In this document: positions 45,990 to 56,157 of the stretch, one piece after another
How the letters are laid out: each line of letters begins with the position of its first letter
Position numbering within the stretch: position 1 is the first letter of the stretch
DNA from: CAVYEM01 sp963767635
GTDB taxonomy: Bacteria > Vulcanimicrobiota > Vulcanimicrobiia > Vulcanimicrobiales > Vulcanimicrobiaceae
Assembly (NCBI GenBank): GCA_963767635.1
Contig: CAVYEM010000001.1
Coordinates: 1,116,001 to 1,180,000, forward strand
Reading direction: 5' to 3'
DNA: 64,000 nucleotides
Notes under the pieces: generated by a model
The model's input: the letters and a program-made list of their open reading frames with translations, nothing else
What the model was told of the DNA's origin: nothing
The model's database searches: none
Program-made: the position numbers and the translations under genes

Positions 45990-47456
45990 TCAAATCGACG
46001 AGGGTTCGCCGTACGAACGGCGGACCTTCATCATTTTCTCCCTCGGAAATACGAGCGCTATGACGGCGCACACGGCGACGTTGGCGAGCAGCGCGAGGAA
46101 GCCCGGGTTGATGCCCCACGGCCCGCTGCTCAAATGCAGCGAATACGCCGCCACGATTTCGCCCGTGACGATTCCGGCGCCGGCCGCCCACGCGCTCACG
46201 CGCTTCCAGATCAAGGCGAAGATGACCGCAGGCATAAACTGCGTGATGCCGTTGTAGTAGAAAAGCAGCAGATCCACGAGCGAGGTCTTCGCGAAAATCC
46301 ACAGCACGAGCGCAAGCACCGCGACGACCAAAACAAGTGCGCGGGTCCAGAACAAGCGCGATCGATCCGTTGTCGCGACGCCGAACGCGTCGGTCAAAAC
46401 GTTCTTCGAAAAAATACTTGCCGCGCCCAGCAGCAGCACCGACGCGGGAAGCAGTGCTGCAAGACAACCCGTCCCGGCAACCAGCCCGAGCACCCATGGC
46501 GGATAATAGCGCTGCAACAGCAGCATGAACGACTGATCGGCCGCCGGCCCCTTCAATCCCGGAACGATCGCCAGCGCTGTAAATCCGGCAAAGAGCACGA
46601 GAATGAGGATGAGCTGATAGAGGGGCATGAGCATCATGTTGCGCCGCACCGTCTGCTCCGAATGCGCCGAGTAAACGGACTGCGCGCTAGCGGGTCCCAT
46701 GAAAAACCCGATGCCGGTGAGCAGCACCGTAGAAACGTACCAAACGGTGCCGTAACTGCCGGTTCCGGGCTTCAAGATGGTCCACCCCGGGTGCAGTTGC
46801 ATCACTCGGTCCATCATCGCGGCCGGGGAGCCGAAGAAGTGGATTGGCAGAACGATTCCCGCAAAGACCACCGCGGCGAGCACGAGAGCATCTTTGACGA
46901 CGCTTGCCCATGCCGCGCCGCGCAGTCCCGCCGTGAAGACAAACAGGGCGATCAAGACGAACGCCGCACTTACGGCAACGACCGCATCGTATTTCCCATA
47001 GCCCGCAATCGTCAGCAAAATCTGTAAGCCCGTAAGCTGCAGCGTGACGTAGGGAACCGTAAGAAAAAACTGCAGCACGCCGACGCCGATGCCCAGTGCG
47101 CGGCTCTCGTAGCGATCGTTGAGGAAATCTCCCCACGTGAGTAACCCGCGCTCTTTGCCGACTCGCCACACCGAGGGCAAATAGAAGTACCCGATCAGGT
47201 ATGCGATGCTGCCGTACGCTAAAATATAGAAGGCGGGGGCCCCTTTTCCGTACGCCCATCCCGCCGCACCCAAAAACGTGAAGCTCGTGTAGATTTCACC
47301 AGCCAGCAGAATCCACAGCAGCAACGCGCCGAACGAGCGGCCGCCGACGATATACTCCTGAGGGTCCATCTTGCGCCGGCTTACGCTCAGTGCGAATCCA
47401 ATGGTGGCGAAGACGATGACGGCGATGATGCCGAGCGCGGCAATCTCCGGTTTCAT
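45990..47456 (-). CDS. Sodium:solute symporter (SSS family)
   Basis: About 488 residues from ATG 47456 (MKPEIAALGIIAVIVFATIG). Thirteen or so hydrophobic segments. The N-terminal YIVGGRSFGALLLWILLAGE and TSFTFLGAAGWAYGKGAPAF are typical of SSS sodium sites; later GLRGAAWASVVKDALVLAAV and PASVLLLGAASIFSKNVLTD follow the LeuT-like inverted repeat plan. The ATG overlaps the stop of a 59-codon DUF3311 gene, as in many symporters of this subgroup. The transported solute is unknown (organic acids or amino acids are common). Confidence 0.93.
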   Translation of the reverse strand: MKPEIAALGIIAVIVFATIGFALSVSRRKMDPQEYIVGGRSFGALLLWILLAGEIYTSFTFLGAAGWAYGKGAPAFYILAYGSIAYLIGYFYLPSVWRVGKERGLLTWGDFLNDRYESRALGIGVGVLQFFLTVPYVTLQLTGLQILLTIAGYGKYDAVVAVSAAFVLIALFVFTAGLRGAAWASVVKDALVLAAVVFAGIVLPIHFFGSPAAMMDRVMQLHPGWTILKPGTGSYGTVWYVSTVLLTGIGFFMGPASAQSVYSAHSEQTVRRNMMLMPLYQLILILVLFAGFTALAIVPGLKGPAADQSFMLLLQRYYPPWVLGLVAGTGCLAALLPASVLLLGAASIFSKNVLTDAFGVATTDRSRLFWTRALVLVVAVLALVLWIFAKTSLVDLLLFYYNGITQFMPAVIFALIWKRVSAWAAGAGIVTGEIVAAYSLHLSSGPWGINPGFLALLANVAVCAVIALVFPREKMMKVRRSYGEPSSI

Positions 47457-47632
47457 GCCTGCCTGCGCAGCCGCTCGATGACGAGCAGAAAGAGCGGTGT
47501 CACCGCCACCCACACCACGAGCCAGACCAGAAGAAACGGCAGACCGAAAATCCGCGGTTCAACGCGGTTCACGAGCGGAACGGCCAGCGTCAGCATAACG
47601 ACGGGAATGGCCGCCAATAGAACGCGCAGCAC
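47453..47632 (-). CDS. DUF3311 small membrane protein, symporter partner
   Basis: A 59-residue ORF from the GTG at 47632 ending in TGA that overlaps the symporter ATG. The text is VLRVLLAAIPVVMLTLAVPL, VNRVEPRIFG, LPFLLVWLVVWVAVTPLFLL and VIERLRRQA: two hydrophobic helices around a VNRxxPxxxGLPF motif, the DUF3311 signature. Members are regularly encoded just before SSS symporters and probably assist their assembly or activity. The start could be slightly further upstream, but no better codon is visible. Confidence 0.85.
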   Translation of the reverse strand: MLRVLLAAIPVVMLTLAVPLVNRVEPRIFGLPFLLVWLVVWVAVTPLFLLVIERLRRQA

Positions 47633-47696
47633 AAACGCTACAATAGCACGCCGGCCATGCGCACCCCTACGCGAACCGGCGTGTTATCCCGACCCA

Positions 47697-48117
47697 GGTG
47701 ATGGTTCGACAGGCTCACCATGACAATGTTTGGATGGCTGAGCTCGATTTGTCACCCTGAGCCTCTCGCTTCGACGGCGCTCAGCACAGGCTTCGGGTCA
47801 CCATGACAATGCTGCAGGTGATGGTTCGACAGGCTCACCATGACAATGTTTGGATGGCTCGACTCGATTTGTCACCATGACAATGCTGCAGGTGATGGTT
47901 CGACAGGCTCACCATGACAATGTTTGGATGGCTGCGATTTGTCACCCTGAGCCTGTCGCTTCGACGGCGCTCAGCACAGGCTTCGGGTCATCATGACAAT
48001 GTTTGGGTGGCTGAGCTCGATTTGTCACCCTGAGCTTGTCGCTTCGACGGCGCTCAGCACAGGCTTCGGGTCACCATGACAATGCTGCACGTGATGGTTC
48101 GACAGGCTCACAATGAT
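47697..48117. repeat. Repeat array 3 (GTTCGACAGGCTCACCATGAC family)
   Basis: It fills the gap between the DUF3311 start and the TonB-receptor 3' end. Two unit types alternate: GTGATGGTTCGACAGGCTCA followed by CCATGACAATG, and TTTGTCACCCTGAGCCTGTC followed by GCTTCGACGGCGCTCAGCAC and AGGCTTCGGGTCA. Copies are irregularly spaced, some in inverted orientation, giving potential hairpins. The GTTTGGATGGCT linker occurs repeatedly. It lies directly upstream of the DUF3311-symporter pair, so any promoter for these must be inside or beyond it. Confidence 0.92.
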
Positions 48118-48119
48118 AC

Positions 48120-48138
48120 AGCGCCGACGATTGGCGCT
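48120..48138 (-). terminator. Hairpin after the TonB-receptor gene
   Basis: AGCGCC and GGCGCT form a 6-bp stem with a 7-base loop starting three bases after the proposed stop at 48141. It has no T-run, so it is weak as an intrinsic terminator. Confidence 0.4.
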
Positions 48139-48140
48139 CG

Positions 48141-51100
48141 TCACAGTTTGACCTTCAAACTAAAGTACACCGAAAACGGGTTGAGCATGGAGTCGTGAGA
48201 TCGTTGTACGTCCCGAAATTGGGCTGGTAGGGATAACGCAGGATCGTCTGCACGTTGTCGCCGGGATTGTAAACGTTCCCGACCGGCGAGATAACGCCGC
48301 CCGCAACGGAACTATACGAGCAGACGTTGCGGCTCCAGTAGTACGTGAACGCGGTCTGCTGGCCGCCGAAGCATGAGCTGATGAGGTTGGCGAACGTCAG
48401 CACGCCGGTGACTTTGGGCGTGAAATCGTACGAGACGCGCAGGTGCATCAGGAACTGCGCCGGTTCGCGGAACTCGCCCAGATTATCGAAGTGACCGGTG
48501 TACGAGTCGGGAATCGCGCTCAAGGTTCCCCCGCACGACGCGGCATCGTATGGCGCGCCGCCCGGGGCGCCGTACGGATAGCGCGGATCCCCCGTGACGC
48601 TGCCGGAACCCGCCGTGCACCCGAGCGCCGGATCGATGCCCGGCATCGTTTCGGGCGCACCATAGCGATTGCCGGCGACATACTGGAACGATGGCGTGAC
48701 GGCGATTTTCTTGTGCTTGTACTGCAGAATGAGCGATGCCACGTAGGGATACGTGTACGCGTTCACGCCCGTGCCGATGCCGCCCGGAATCGTCGAATAC
48801 GGCAAATAGCTTCCGTTGGGATCGAACAGTCCCTGAACCGGCGCGTTCCAGTATGGATTGGCGATCGGTGCGATTCCCGCTACTGAGGCGCACGTTGTAT
48901 TTGGAGAACCGTCGGCGTTGTAGCACGGCGCTGCCGGCGCGCCCGTCGTCGTCGCGCCGCAACGCGGGTCGCCGGAATGCGAGACGCAAAAAGACGTGTA
49001 GGCGTTGTACGTTTGAATGTCGGCATTGATCGGGCTCAAAACCGTCGTGCCGTTGGGCAGTCCGCTGAATTTCAAATACGCGTAGGTGTACGCGAAGCCC
49101 AGTTGCGCGGCAAAACCGTCGCGGTTGAAATCGCCCTTGGTAAAGGCAAACTCGACGCCCTTCGAGGTTTGGTTGCCGGCGTTCAAGCCCGAGATGAATC
49201 CCTGCTTGATGTTGAGATAGAAATTTTCGATCTGATCGTGCGTCTGCCGCAGGAACGGCGTGATCTTGACCGACATGTCGGTTCCCTTGAACTCGTGCTC
49301 GTACGAAAAGTCGTAGTTGTACGAAATCGCCGGCCGGACTTCATGCCCCGGCGTATTAAAGCCCAGCGAATAGAACGGCACGAGTGAATCGGGAAGATTC
49401 TGCTGCAGCGTATCGTACTGCGCGTATGCGCCGGACGGCTGTTCGGTGTATTTGCCGAAGCTCGCGCGCAGCACCGTTTGCGGGCTCAGCGTCCACGTTG
49501 CGCCGATCCGGGGCTGCAAGATGTCGTAAGTGAAGGTCTGGTTAGGCGCGTTGATCAGTTTTGCGGGCGCGTATTGCGAACCGGCGGCCGAGCACGGCGA
49601 CGTAACGGGAATCGAGGACCCGTCCGCAAGGGAAGTCTTGTCGTACAGGGTGAGATTCTGCGTGTCGTAACACGTGTCGTTGTTGAAGGCATCGAACCAA
49701 AAGGCGCGAGCGGGAGTCCCGGTAGTGTTGTCGCCGACGTATTGGTATTGGTCCATACGCACGCCCAGGTTGAAGAGCAGGCGCGAATTCGGTCGCCACT
49801 CGTCCGTTATGGAATAGCCGATGAAGTTCGGCTTGACGGTGTTGAACGTGCCGTATGCGCCGTTTTCGACGGCGTAGAGCGCGCACGGTCCGCCGCCGCA
49901 CGTCGAGCCGGAAAGCACGGAGGAGCCTACGGGGTTACCGTTCGTGTCGGTCAGATATCCGTTGGCATTCGTTCCCGCCAGCGAAGCGAACGTCGCGGGC
50001 GTCCCCACGGTAATGACGTTGCCGCTGCCGCAGCTCGTCGCCGCAGCGGCACCGCCGCCGGCAGGAAGCGCATAGCACACGCCGTGCGTGAGGTCGTTCG
50101 GATTGACGACCACGGCAAAGGCATCTGCGGAGTCGTACATTTGCGCGCTGTTCATACGCGTCGAGGTCGCGGTAGTGTAGGATGCTTCGGCTTGCAGCAG
50201 ATGCTTGGAACTGAGTCTGCTTTGCGAACGTGGCGCTGACGCCGCGCGTGTGCGAGTTGAGTTCGTAGTCTCCGGAATCAAAGCCGGTGTACGGCTGCCA
50301 CGAAGAAACGGGCCCCGTGCCGACGTAATCGGAGTAGTACGTGTAGCCGTAGAGACGCAAAAACGCGTCGGCGGAAAAATTCTTCTGATACTGAAGCTTG
50401 ACGATGTCTTGGTTGTTGTACTGCTGATCGCGCGTTGTGAGAGGCAGCGGCGCATAGAGCGCCCGGTTCGTGGGCGAGGACGGGAAGAGATAAGGGACGA
50501 CCTGCGCTGCGGACGCGTCGTTCAAGAGTTGTCCCGGCGTTCCGGTAAATTGATAGCTGTCCAAGTAATACGGCAGCGTCGCTCCGCTCGGGAGCGGAAC
50601 GAGCAGATTTCCGTCCGAGTCGTTGTTGTACGCCGTGCCTTGAAAGTTCAGCAGCCCCTCGTCGAGCGGCGACACGTACAGCGGCGTCGTGATGGAGTCG
50701 ACGTCGTAGAGCAGTTGTACGTCGTCGCGCAGCCCGTCGTGCTTGTGCGGGATGCCGAAGTGCAGATTCAGCACCGTCGTGCGTCCCATTACGCCGGCGG
50801 CCTGATTGCCCCAGGGCAGGGGTCCAAGGATGTATCCCGGCGCGCCTGCTGCGCTTACGTTGGGGGCGCCGTTCGTGAAGCACGACGGCGGAGGCTCAGG
50901 CCCCAGGTTTGCCGGGCTTTGACATTGGTCGACGATCGGTCCGAATTCGTTCGATAACGCGGCGCCATCGAACTGATCGACGTAGCGGTGATCCTGGTTG
51001 TATCCCCCGATGCCGGCGTAATAGCTGAACATGCGGTCGGGTGAAGAGCCGCCCGCCTCAACGCTGAGTTCGTGATAAAACGTCGGTGAACCGATGCTCA

Positions 51101-51884
51101 AACTCGCGTTTCCGTATCCGGGATACGTCCCAGTCTTGATCACCTGATTGACGAATCCGGCCAGGCCTTGCGCCTCGGCGTTCGCGGGCGTCGCGCCCGT
51201 GTACACCTGCAGTTCGAGCTGTCCCAGCGACGAGGCGCCACCGCCCGGATAGTTGTCGAAACCGCGATTAACCGGAATGCCGTCGAATTCGTAGCCGACT
51301 TCGCTGGAGTCACCGCCGCGAACGTGCACGGCCTGATTGTAGCCGTTTTGATTGCTGGGAACGTAGGCGCCCGGAACCGCGGCAATCGCCGAATACGCGC
51401 TCGTCAAATTTCCTCCGCCGCCCAAAACGTTGGTGCGCGCCTGCTGCGCCGCGTTGACTGAATACACGTCGGCAGTCGTGCCCGGGCGCACCAAACTCGC
51501 GGCGCTGCGCGAGGTGACGCTGGCAATCGTTTTGAGCGCGCGGCGAAGCGAGATGGGAACGATCTGCGTCGCATCGGCGAACACCACTACACCGGAAAGT
51601 GAAATGGTATCGTATCCCGCTTGCTCTGCGGAGACGGTGTACTCATCGGGCGTCAGCGAAACGAACGCGTAGTGGCCGCCCGCGTCGGTGGTTGTGGTGG
51701 CGCTCTGCGAGGGACTGGAAGCGGTGATTTTGGCGCCTGCGATGGGCGCATGCGTTGCGGCATCGACCGCGGTGCCGTTGATGCCGCCGGTCGTACCCGC
51801 AAGCGCGCCGGACTGCGCCGCTACGATCAGGCCGAGCGTTGCTGCGAACGCGGTAATCTTTGAAGTCAGGGAACGGAATGTCAT
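48141..51884 (-). CDS. TonB-dependent receptor (Oar-like, carboxypeptidase-regulatory domain), two apparent frameshifts
   Basis: About 1247 residues. The ATG at 51884 overlaps the BNR gene stop (TGATG). Signal MTFRSLTSKITAFAATLGLI ends near SGALAG. A regulatory-like domain follows (GGINGTAVDAATHAPIAGAK, TTTDAGGHYAFVSLTPDEYT), then the plug (ASVTSRSAASLVRPGTTADV, VHVRGGDSSEVGYEFDGIPV) and a long barrel. Frame must change near 50215 (FAKQTQ to LSSKHLLQAEASYTTATSTR) and again near 48195, after which the protein ends SMLNPFSVYFSLKVKL at TGA 48141. That aromatic or hydrophobic end is the outer-membrane targeting signature. It presumably imports or binds a large ligand, perhaps one handled by the coupled BNR protein. 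Confidence 0.87.
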
Positions 51885-54850
51885 CACTGCTTTGTCCTCG
51901 CTGAAAAAGCTTTCAGGAACGTGGCATAGGCTGCCATGGCGCTTTGATACTCTGCGCGAATGGCCGCGGCTTCACGCAAGTGCGGCGGCAGCGGCGGCCC
52001 TTGCGAGAGCGCCACGTCGCCTTGTAAGATCGTCAGCCGCTCGCGCAGCCGGTCCGGCATCCACTGATCGTCTTCGGAATTGACCACACCCGACGTCAGG
52101 CCCGCATAGACGCCATCGATTTGGCGGCGCAATCGTGACCCCGCATGCGCGCGCAGCAAATCCAGGTGATTGAGGGTCGCGTCGATTGCCGACAATTCGT
52201 CATTCAACTCCGTCAGAAACGCATGTCGCGCAGCGTAGTCGACGGCGGTCCAGTGCGCCCGCGGATCCGGCAGTACCTGCAGCGAATTGGATTGAACGCT
52301 CGGCCCGGCTCGCAAGCGGATCGTGTAGGTTCCGGGAACGACCGTTGGACCGGAGGAAGGGCCGCGGTTCCATTCCCGCGCGCGTTTCCACGGTACCGGC
52401 GGTTCGCCGCCCAAATCCCATGTGACGCGATTGGTTCCGGCAAATCCCGTCCCTGCAAGGCGGCGCACCATGTTGCCGCGCTCGTCGAGAATCTCCAAAG
52501 AAACGGACGCACCGCTGCGTGCAGGCAGATAATACGACATGATAGCGCCATACTCCGGATTCGTGCCGGCGATCGCACCGGCCGGTACGCAACATTCATC
52601 GTCATGTGTGCCGTATCCGTTCGTCCACCACAAATAATATGTGTGCGCGGGGCGCGGTGCGAACAGCACCGGCGTGGATCCGCGTGCTGCTGCGGCGAGC
52701 TTTTCGATCGGCGTGAGATCGTCCAGAATCCACAGCCCGCGGCCGTGCGTGCCCGCAATCAAATCGCGCTCGCGCGGATGGATGCGCAAATCGTGCACCG
52801 CAACGGGCGGCATATTCAAACGCAGACTTTGCCAGTGCGCTCCGCGATCCAGGCTGATCCACACGCCTTGCTCCAGCCCGGCATACAGGACGTTCGCATC
52901 GACGGGATCCTCGCGAACGACGTGCGCATATTGCTCGCGCGGCAGCCCGGCGTCGATGCGGCGCCAGCTCTTCCCGGCGTCGTCCGTCGTCAAGACGTAC
53001 GGCGTGCGATCGCCCTGCGCATGCCGGTCGACGGTCGCGTACGCGCGCGCGGGAAAGACGCTCGAAGGCTGCACGCATTCGACGCGGCCCCATGGCGCAA
53101 TGCGCGGCGAAACGTCGGCCCAGTGCGCCCCGCCGTCCGCGGTGCGCTGCACCCGGCCGTCATCCGTGCCGACCCAAATGACGTTCGGATCGATCGTCGA
53201 GGGTGCAATGTCCAGCAGCGTGTCGTAGAACTCCGCGCCGGAGATGTCCGTGTTGATGGGGCCGCCCGCGAGCTGCTGCTTGGACGGATCGTTGCGCGTC
53301 AGATCGGGACTGATCGCGCTCCAGGTTCGGCCGCGATCGCGCGTTTCGAATAGCACGTTTGCGCCGAAATACGCGATGCCGTCCGAAAAAGGTGAAAACG
53401 CCAGCGGCGCTTCCCAGTTGAAACGATACGGAATTCCCGCGAGCGCTCGGCCGTTGGTGTCGGTTACGCTCGGCGTAATATCGTAGTTTTGGCGAGAGCG
53501 GAGATCGAAGATTCCGAGTTGACCGTTGAGCTCGTTGATACCGACGTTCCAGACCGAGTTCGGATCGCCGGGCTGCGGCCATACCCACACGCCGTCGGCG
53601 TCGTTCGCCACGTCGCGCCAGTCGCTTTGCGTGATTCCGAGCGGGCTGAGCGAATTGGAGGGACCGCAGAACGAATCGTTGTCCTGAAACGCTCCGCAGA
53701 CGTCGTACGGCGTGCGGCTATCGTATCCGATATGATACGTCTGCGCGAGTACGACGTTGAAACGCCAGTCCCACGTGGTGCCGCCGTCCGTCGAGATCGG
53801 CGCGCCGCCGTCGTCGGCTTCGATCACGCGCCGGCCGTCGCCGGACATCCAGAAGTCGTGATGATCTTGGTGCACGGCCTGGTGAATGTCGCGAAAGGTT
53901 CTTCCGCCGTCGCGCGTTTCGATGAGGTTCTCGGATGCGAAGAGCACGCGGTCGGGATTGCGCGGATCGACGACGAGCCGGCTCATGTAAAAAGGCCGCT
54001 GGTCGATGAGGGTATCGCGCGAGAGCAGCCGCCAATGCGCGCCCGCATCATCGGATCGCCACAGCAATCCCGCGCGGCTTTGAATCAACGCATACACGCG
54101 CTGCGGACGGCTGGGCGCGAGTGCAACGCCGATTCTTCCCAGCGGACCCGGTGGCAGTCCGTTGCCCCGCAGCTGCTGCCACGTGCGTCCGCCGTCACGC
54201 GAGCGGTACAACCCGTCCTGCATGCCGCCGCTCGTGAATGTCCACGGCCGTCGCCGGAATTGCCACACGCCCGCGTACACCGTGCGGCCATCGCGGGGAT
54301 CTTGCGTCATGTCGGAGATTCCGCTCTGCGGGCCGGCGTAGAGCGTGTGCTGCCACGTGCGTCCGCCGTCGACCGTCCGATACACCCCACGTTCCGCGCT
54401 GTCCAGAAACGGATCGCCCAGCACGCCGACCAGCGCGACGTTTGCATCGTGCGGATCGATCAAGATCCGGGAGATGGCGTAGGAGTGGGTCAGTCCGAGC
54501 CTAGTCCAGTGCGCGCCCGCGTCGGTGGTGCGCCAAACGCCGTCCCCGTACGATGCATCGTTGCGCGGTGCCGATTCGCCCGTTCCAACCCAAACGACGT
54601 TACTATCGCTGGGCGCGACGGCCACGGCCCCGATTGCGCCGACCGAGGACTGCGGCCAAACATCTCGCCAGCTCAGCCCCGCATTCGTCGTTTTGAATAC
54701 GCCGCCGCCGGCAGCGCCGAAGTAATACAGCATCGGATTACGATCGCTGCCGGCCACCGCGGCGACGCGGCCACCGGCGATCGCGGGCCCGATTTGCCGC
54801 CAAGCCAGCGCGGGACCGAGTGCTGCCGCCAGGCCGAGCACGTGCAGCAC
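51884..54850 (-). CDS. Secreted BNR/sortilin-type propeller protein, coupled to the TonB receptor
   Basis: 988 residues from a GTG at 54850; MLHVLGLAAALGPALAWRQI is a short signal peptide. BNR blades recur: TTNAGLSWRDVWPQ, TTDAGAHWTRLGLT, TVDGGRTWQHTLYA, SRDGGRTWQQLRG, TRDGGRTFRDIHQ, TADGGAHWADVSPR. The C-terminal beta-sandwich (NRVTWDLGGEPPVPWKRARE, PGTYTIRLRAGPSVQ) and helical tail (DPRAHWTAVDYAARHAFLTE) match the paralogue at 26149-29265. Walker, protease or hydrolase motifs are not evident. Its stop overlaps the TonB-receptor start, which implies co-translation, so it may be a surface or periplasmic partner of that receptor. Confidence 0.87.
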   Translation of the reverse strand: MLHVLGLAAALGPALAWRQIGPAIAGGRVAAVAGSDRNPMLYYFGAAGGGVFKTTNAGLSWRDVWPQSSVGAIGAVAVAPSDSNVVWVGTGESAPRNDASYGDGVWRTTDAGAHWTRLGLTHSYAISRILIDPHDANVALVGVLGDPFLDSAERGVYRTVDGGRTWQHTLYAGPQSGISDMTQDPRDGRTVYAGVWQFRRRPWTFTSGGMQDGLYRSRDGGRTWQQLRGNGLPPGPLGRIGVALAPSRPQRVYALIQSRAGLLWRSDDAGAHWRLLSRDTLIDQRPFYMSRLVVDPRNPDRVLFASENLIETRDGGRTFRDIHQAVHQDHHDFWMSGDGRRVIEADDGGAPISTDGGTTWDWRFNVVLAQTYHIGYDSRTPYDVCGAFQDNDSFCGPSNSLSPLGITQSDWRDVANDADGVWVWPQPGDPNSVWNVGINELNGQLGIFDLRSRQNYDITPSVTDTNGRALAGIPYRFNWEAPLAFSPFSDGIAYFGANVLFETRDRGRTWSAISPDLTRNDPSKQQLAGGPINTDISGAEFYDTLLDIAPSTIDPNVIWVGTDDGRVQRTADGGAHWADVSPRIAPWGRVECVQPSSVFPARAYATVDRHAQGDRTPYVLTTDDAGKSWRRIDAGLPREQYAHVVREDPVDANVLYAGLEQGVWISLDRGAHWQSLRLNMPPVAVHDLRIHPRERDLIAGTHGRGLWILDDLTPIEKLAAAARGSTPVLFAPRPAHTYYLWWTNGYGTHDDECCVPAGAIAGTNPEYGAIMSYYLPARSGASVSLEILDERGNMVRRLAGTGFAGTNRVTWDLGGEPPVPWKRAREWNRGPSSGPTVVPGTYTIRLRAGPSVQSNSLQVLPDPRAHWTAVDYAARHAFLTELNDELSAIDATLNHLDLLRAHAGSRLRRQIDGVYAGLTSGVVNSEDDQWMPDRLRERLTILQGDVALSQGPPLPPHLREAAAIRAEYQSAMAAYATFLKAFSARTKQ

Positions 54851-54865
54851 GAACGCTCTACCCTG

Positions 54866-55975
54866 CTAGCTCATCAAGTTCAGATAGTGCGAATCGAACG
54901 CCGCCAGCAGGCCTTCCGCGTTGGAGTACGGTCCGGGCACGTATGCCCGGGATTTTAGGCCGAGTTGGGTGAGCTCGTTGACGCGCCAGTCTTGGCGATT
55001 CGTGAGATCCCAAAACTCGACGGCGTCGTTCGGATCGAAGCCGGGCGCATCGATCGACTGCGGTTCGAACAGCCACTCGCAAACGATCTCCGTGCGATCC
55101 GGCGAGAGCGGGCGCACGTAGTGCACCATGACGTAATCGGGATGCAAACTCAGCAGCATCGACGGAAAGATCGTGTAGTAATAGACTCGATTCAGATTAG
55201 CGCCGCTCACGCGCCCGACCGGTTTGCGCGCGGTGTGTCCCGTCGTCGTCAGACTGCCCCCTTGATCGCGCAGTTCCGAGTAGCCGCCCAGGAACGGACC
55301 CTCCGAGAGATCGTTGCGGCCGCTCTCGGACGGCGAGAGTTTGTCCAGTTGCGGATGCACGAGCGGACAGTGGTAGCATTCGGAGTAATTCAAAAACGCG
55401 AGCTTCCAGTTGCACGCGAGATCGTACGTAATACTGCGCGCGGTGCGCAAAGCCGAAATGTTCCAGTCCGCGAACCGGCCGAGCAGCGGCGCGAAGTCCG
55501 ATTCAAAATCCAGCGGTTCGGAGGCCAGGTTGACGAAGACGAATCCTTCGAAGGTCGCCGCCTGCACCGGATGGAGCGGAAAGCGCGACCGATCGAAACC
55601 AGCAACGCGATCCATGTTGCGCGCGGCCATCAGCGCGCCGTCCAACCCGTATGTCCATGCGTGGTAGGGACATTGGATCGAGCCCGTAAAGTGTCCGGAG
55701 CCCTGCGTGCAGATGCGCGTGCCGCGATGGCGGCAGACGTTGTAAAATGCCTGCAGCGCGCCGGTCTTGTCCGTGGTTACGATGATGCTCTCGTCTGCGA
55801 CGCGGGCTAAAAAATAATCTCCGGGACGAGCCAGTTGCTCCAGGCGTCCGACACAGATCCACTGCGAGGCGAAAATCCGCTCGGACTCCAGCGAGAAAAC
55901 CTGCGGAGAAACGAACCAGCGCGCGTCCAGCGTAAGGCTGTTCTCCCGCACGCGCGGCTCGACGAATGTGTTCAT
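54866..55975 (-). CDS. Rieske non-heme iron oxygenase, alpha subunit type (first copy)
   Basis: 369 residues. The Rieske centre is C81xH83 in CRHRGTRICTQGSG and C102xxH105 in CPYHAWTYGLDG. The mononuclear iron site has NYSECYHCPLVHPQL (two His), with the third acidic ligand expected in DAVEFWDLTNRQDW. The FWDxTNRQDW segment occurs in Rieske enzymes that demethylate quaternary ammonium compounds (glycine betaine, stachydrine, choline types), so an N-demethylase is a better guess than aromatic-ring dihydroxylation. A ferredoxin or reductase partner is not nearby. AGGTGA lies seven bases before the ATG. It is divergent from the second copy across a palindromic operator candidate. Confidence 0.9.
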   Translation of the reverse strand: MNTFVEPRVRENSLTLDARWFVSPQVFSLESERIFASQWICVGRLEQLARPGDYFLARVADESIIVTTDKTGALQAFYNVCRHRGTRICTQGSGHFTGSIQCPYHAWTYGLDGALMAARNMDRVAGFDRSRFPLHPVQAATFEGFVFVNLASEPLDFESDFAPLLGRFADWNISALRTARSITYDLACNWKLAFLNYSECYHCPLVHPQLDKLSPSESGRNDLSEGPFLGGYSELRDQGGSLTTTGHTARKPVGRVSGANLNRVYYYTIFPSMLLSLHPDYVMVHYVRPLSPDRTEIVCEWLFEPQSIDAPGFDPNDAVEFWDLTNRQDWRVNELTQLGLKSRAYVPGPYSNAEGLLAAFDSHYLNLMS

Positions 55976-56003
55976 GCGTATTCACCTGCGGAATCTACTT
56001 TTG

Positions 56004-56017
56004 TCGCAATATTGCGA
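56004..56017. promoter_or_regulatory. 14-bp perfect palindrome between divergent Rieske genes
   Basis: TCGCAATATTGCGA is fully palindromic. It lies 28 bp before the first Rieske start and 140 bp before the second, a typical place for a dimeric repressor or activator to control both transcripts. No regulator gene lies within the cluster as far as the window shows. Confidence 0.55.
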
Positions 56018-56157
56018 GGATTCGCGCAGACGCCACGCGAACCTTCAGCGCTACCCTCAATTTATTCGGATGATTGCCGCATAGAAAAGCAATTCATCCG
56101 TCTGCTTCGGCGTTTCACCGAACAATATGGCGCTTCAAGCGAGGAAGCGAGATTCCG

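Noticed and set aside
47478..47723. Plus-strand 81-codon ORF opposite the DUF3311 gene
   Set aside because: It is antisense to the coupled DUF3311 protein, which has a clear family motif, and it ends in repeat sequence.
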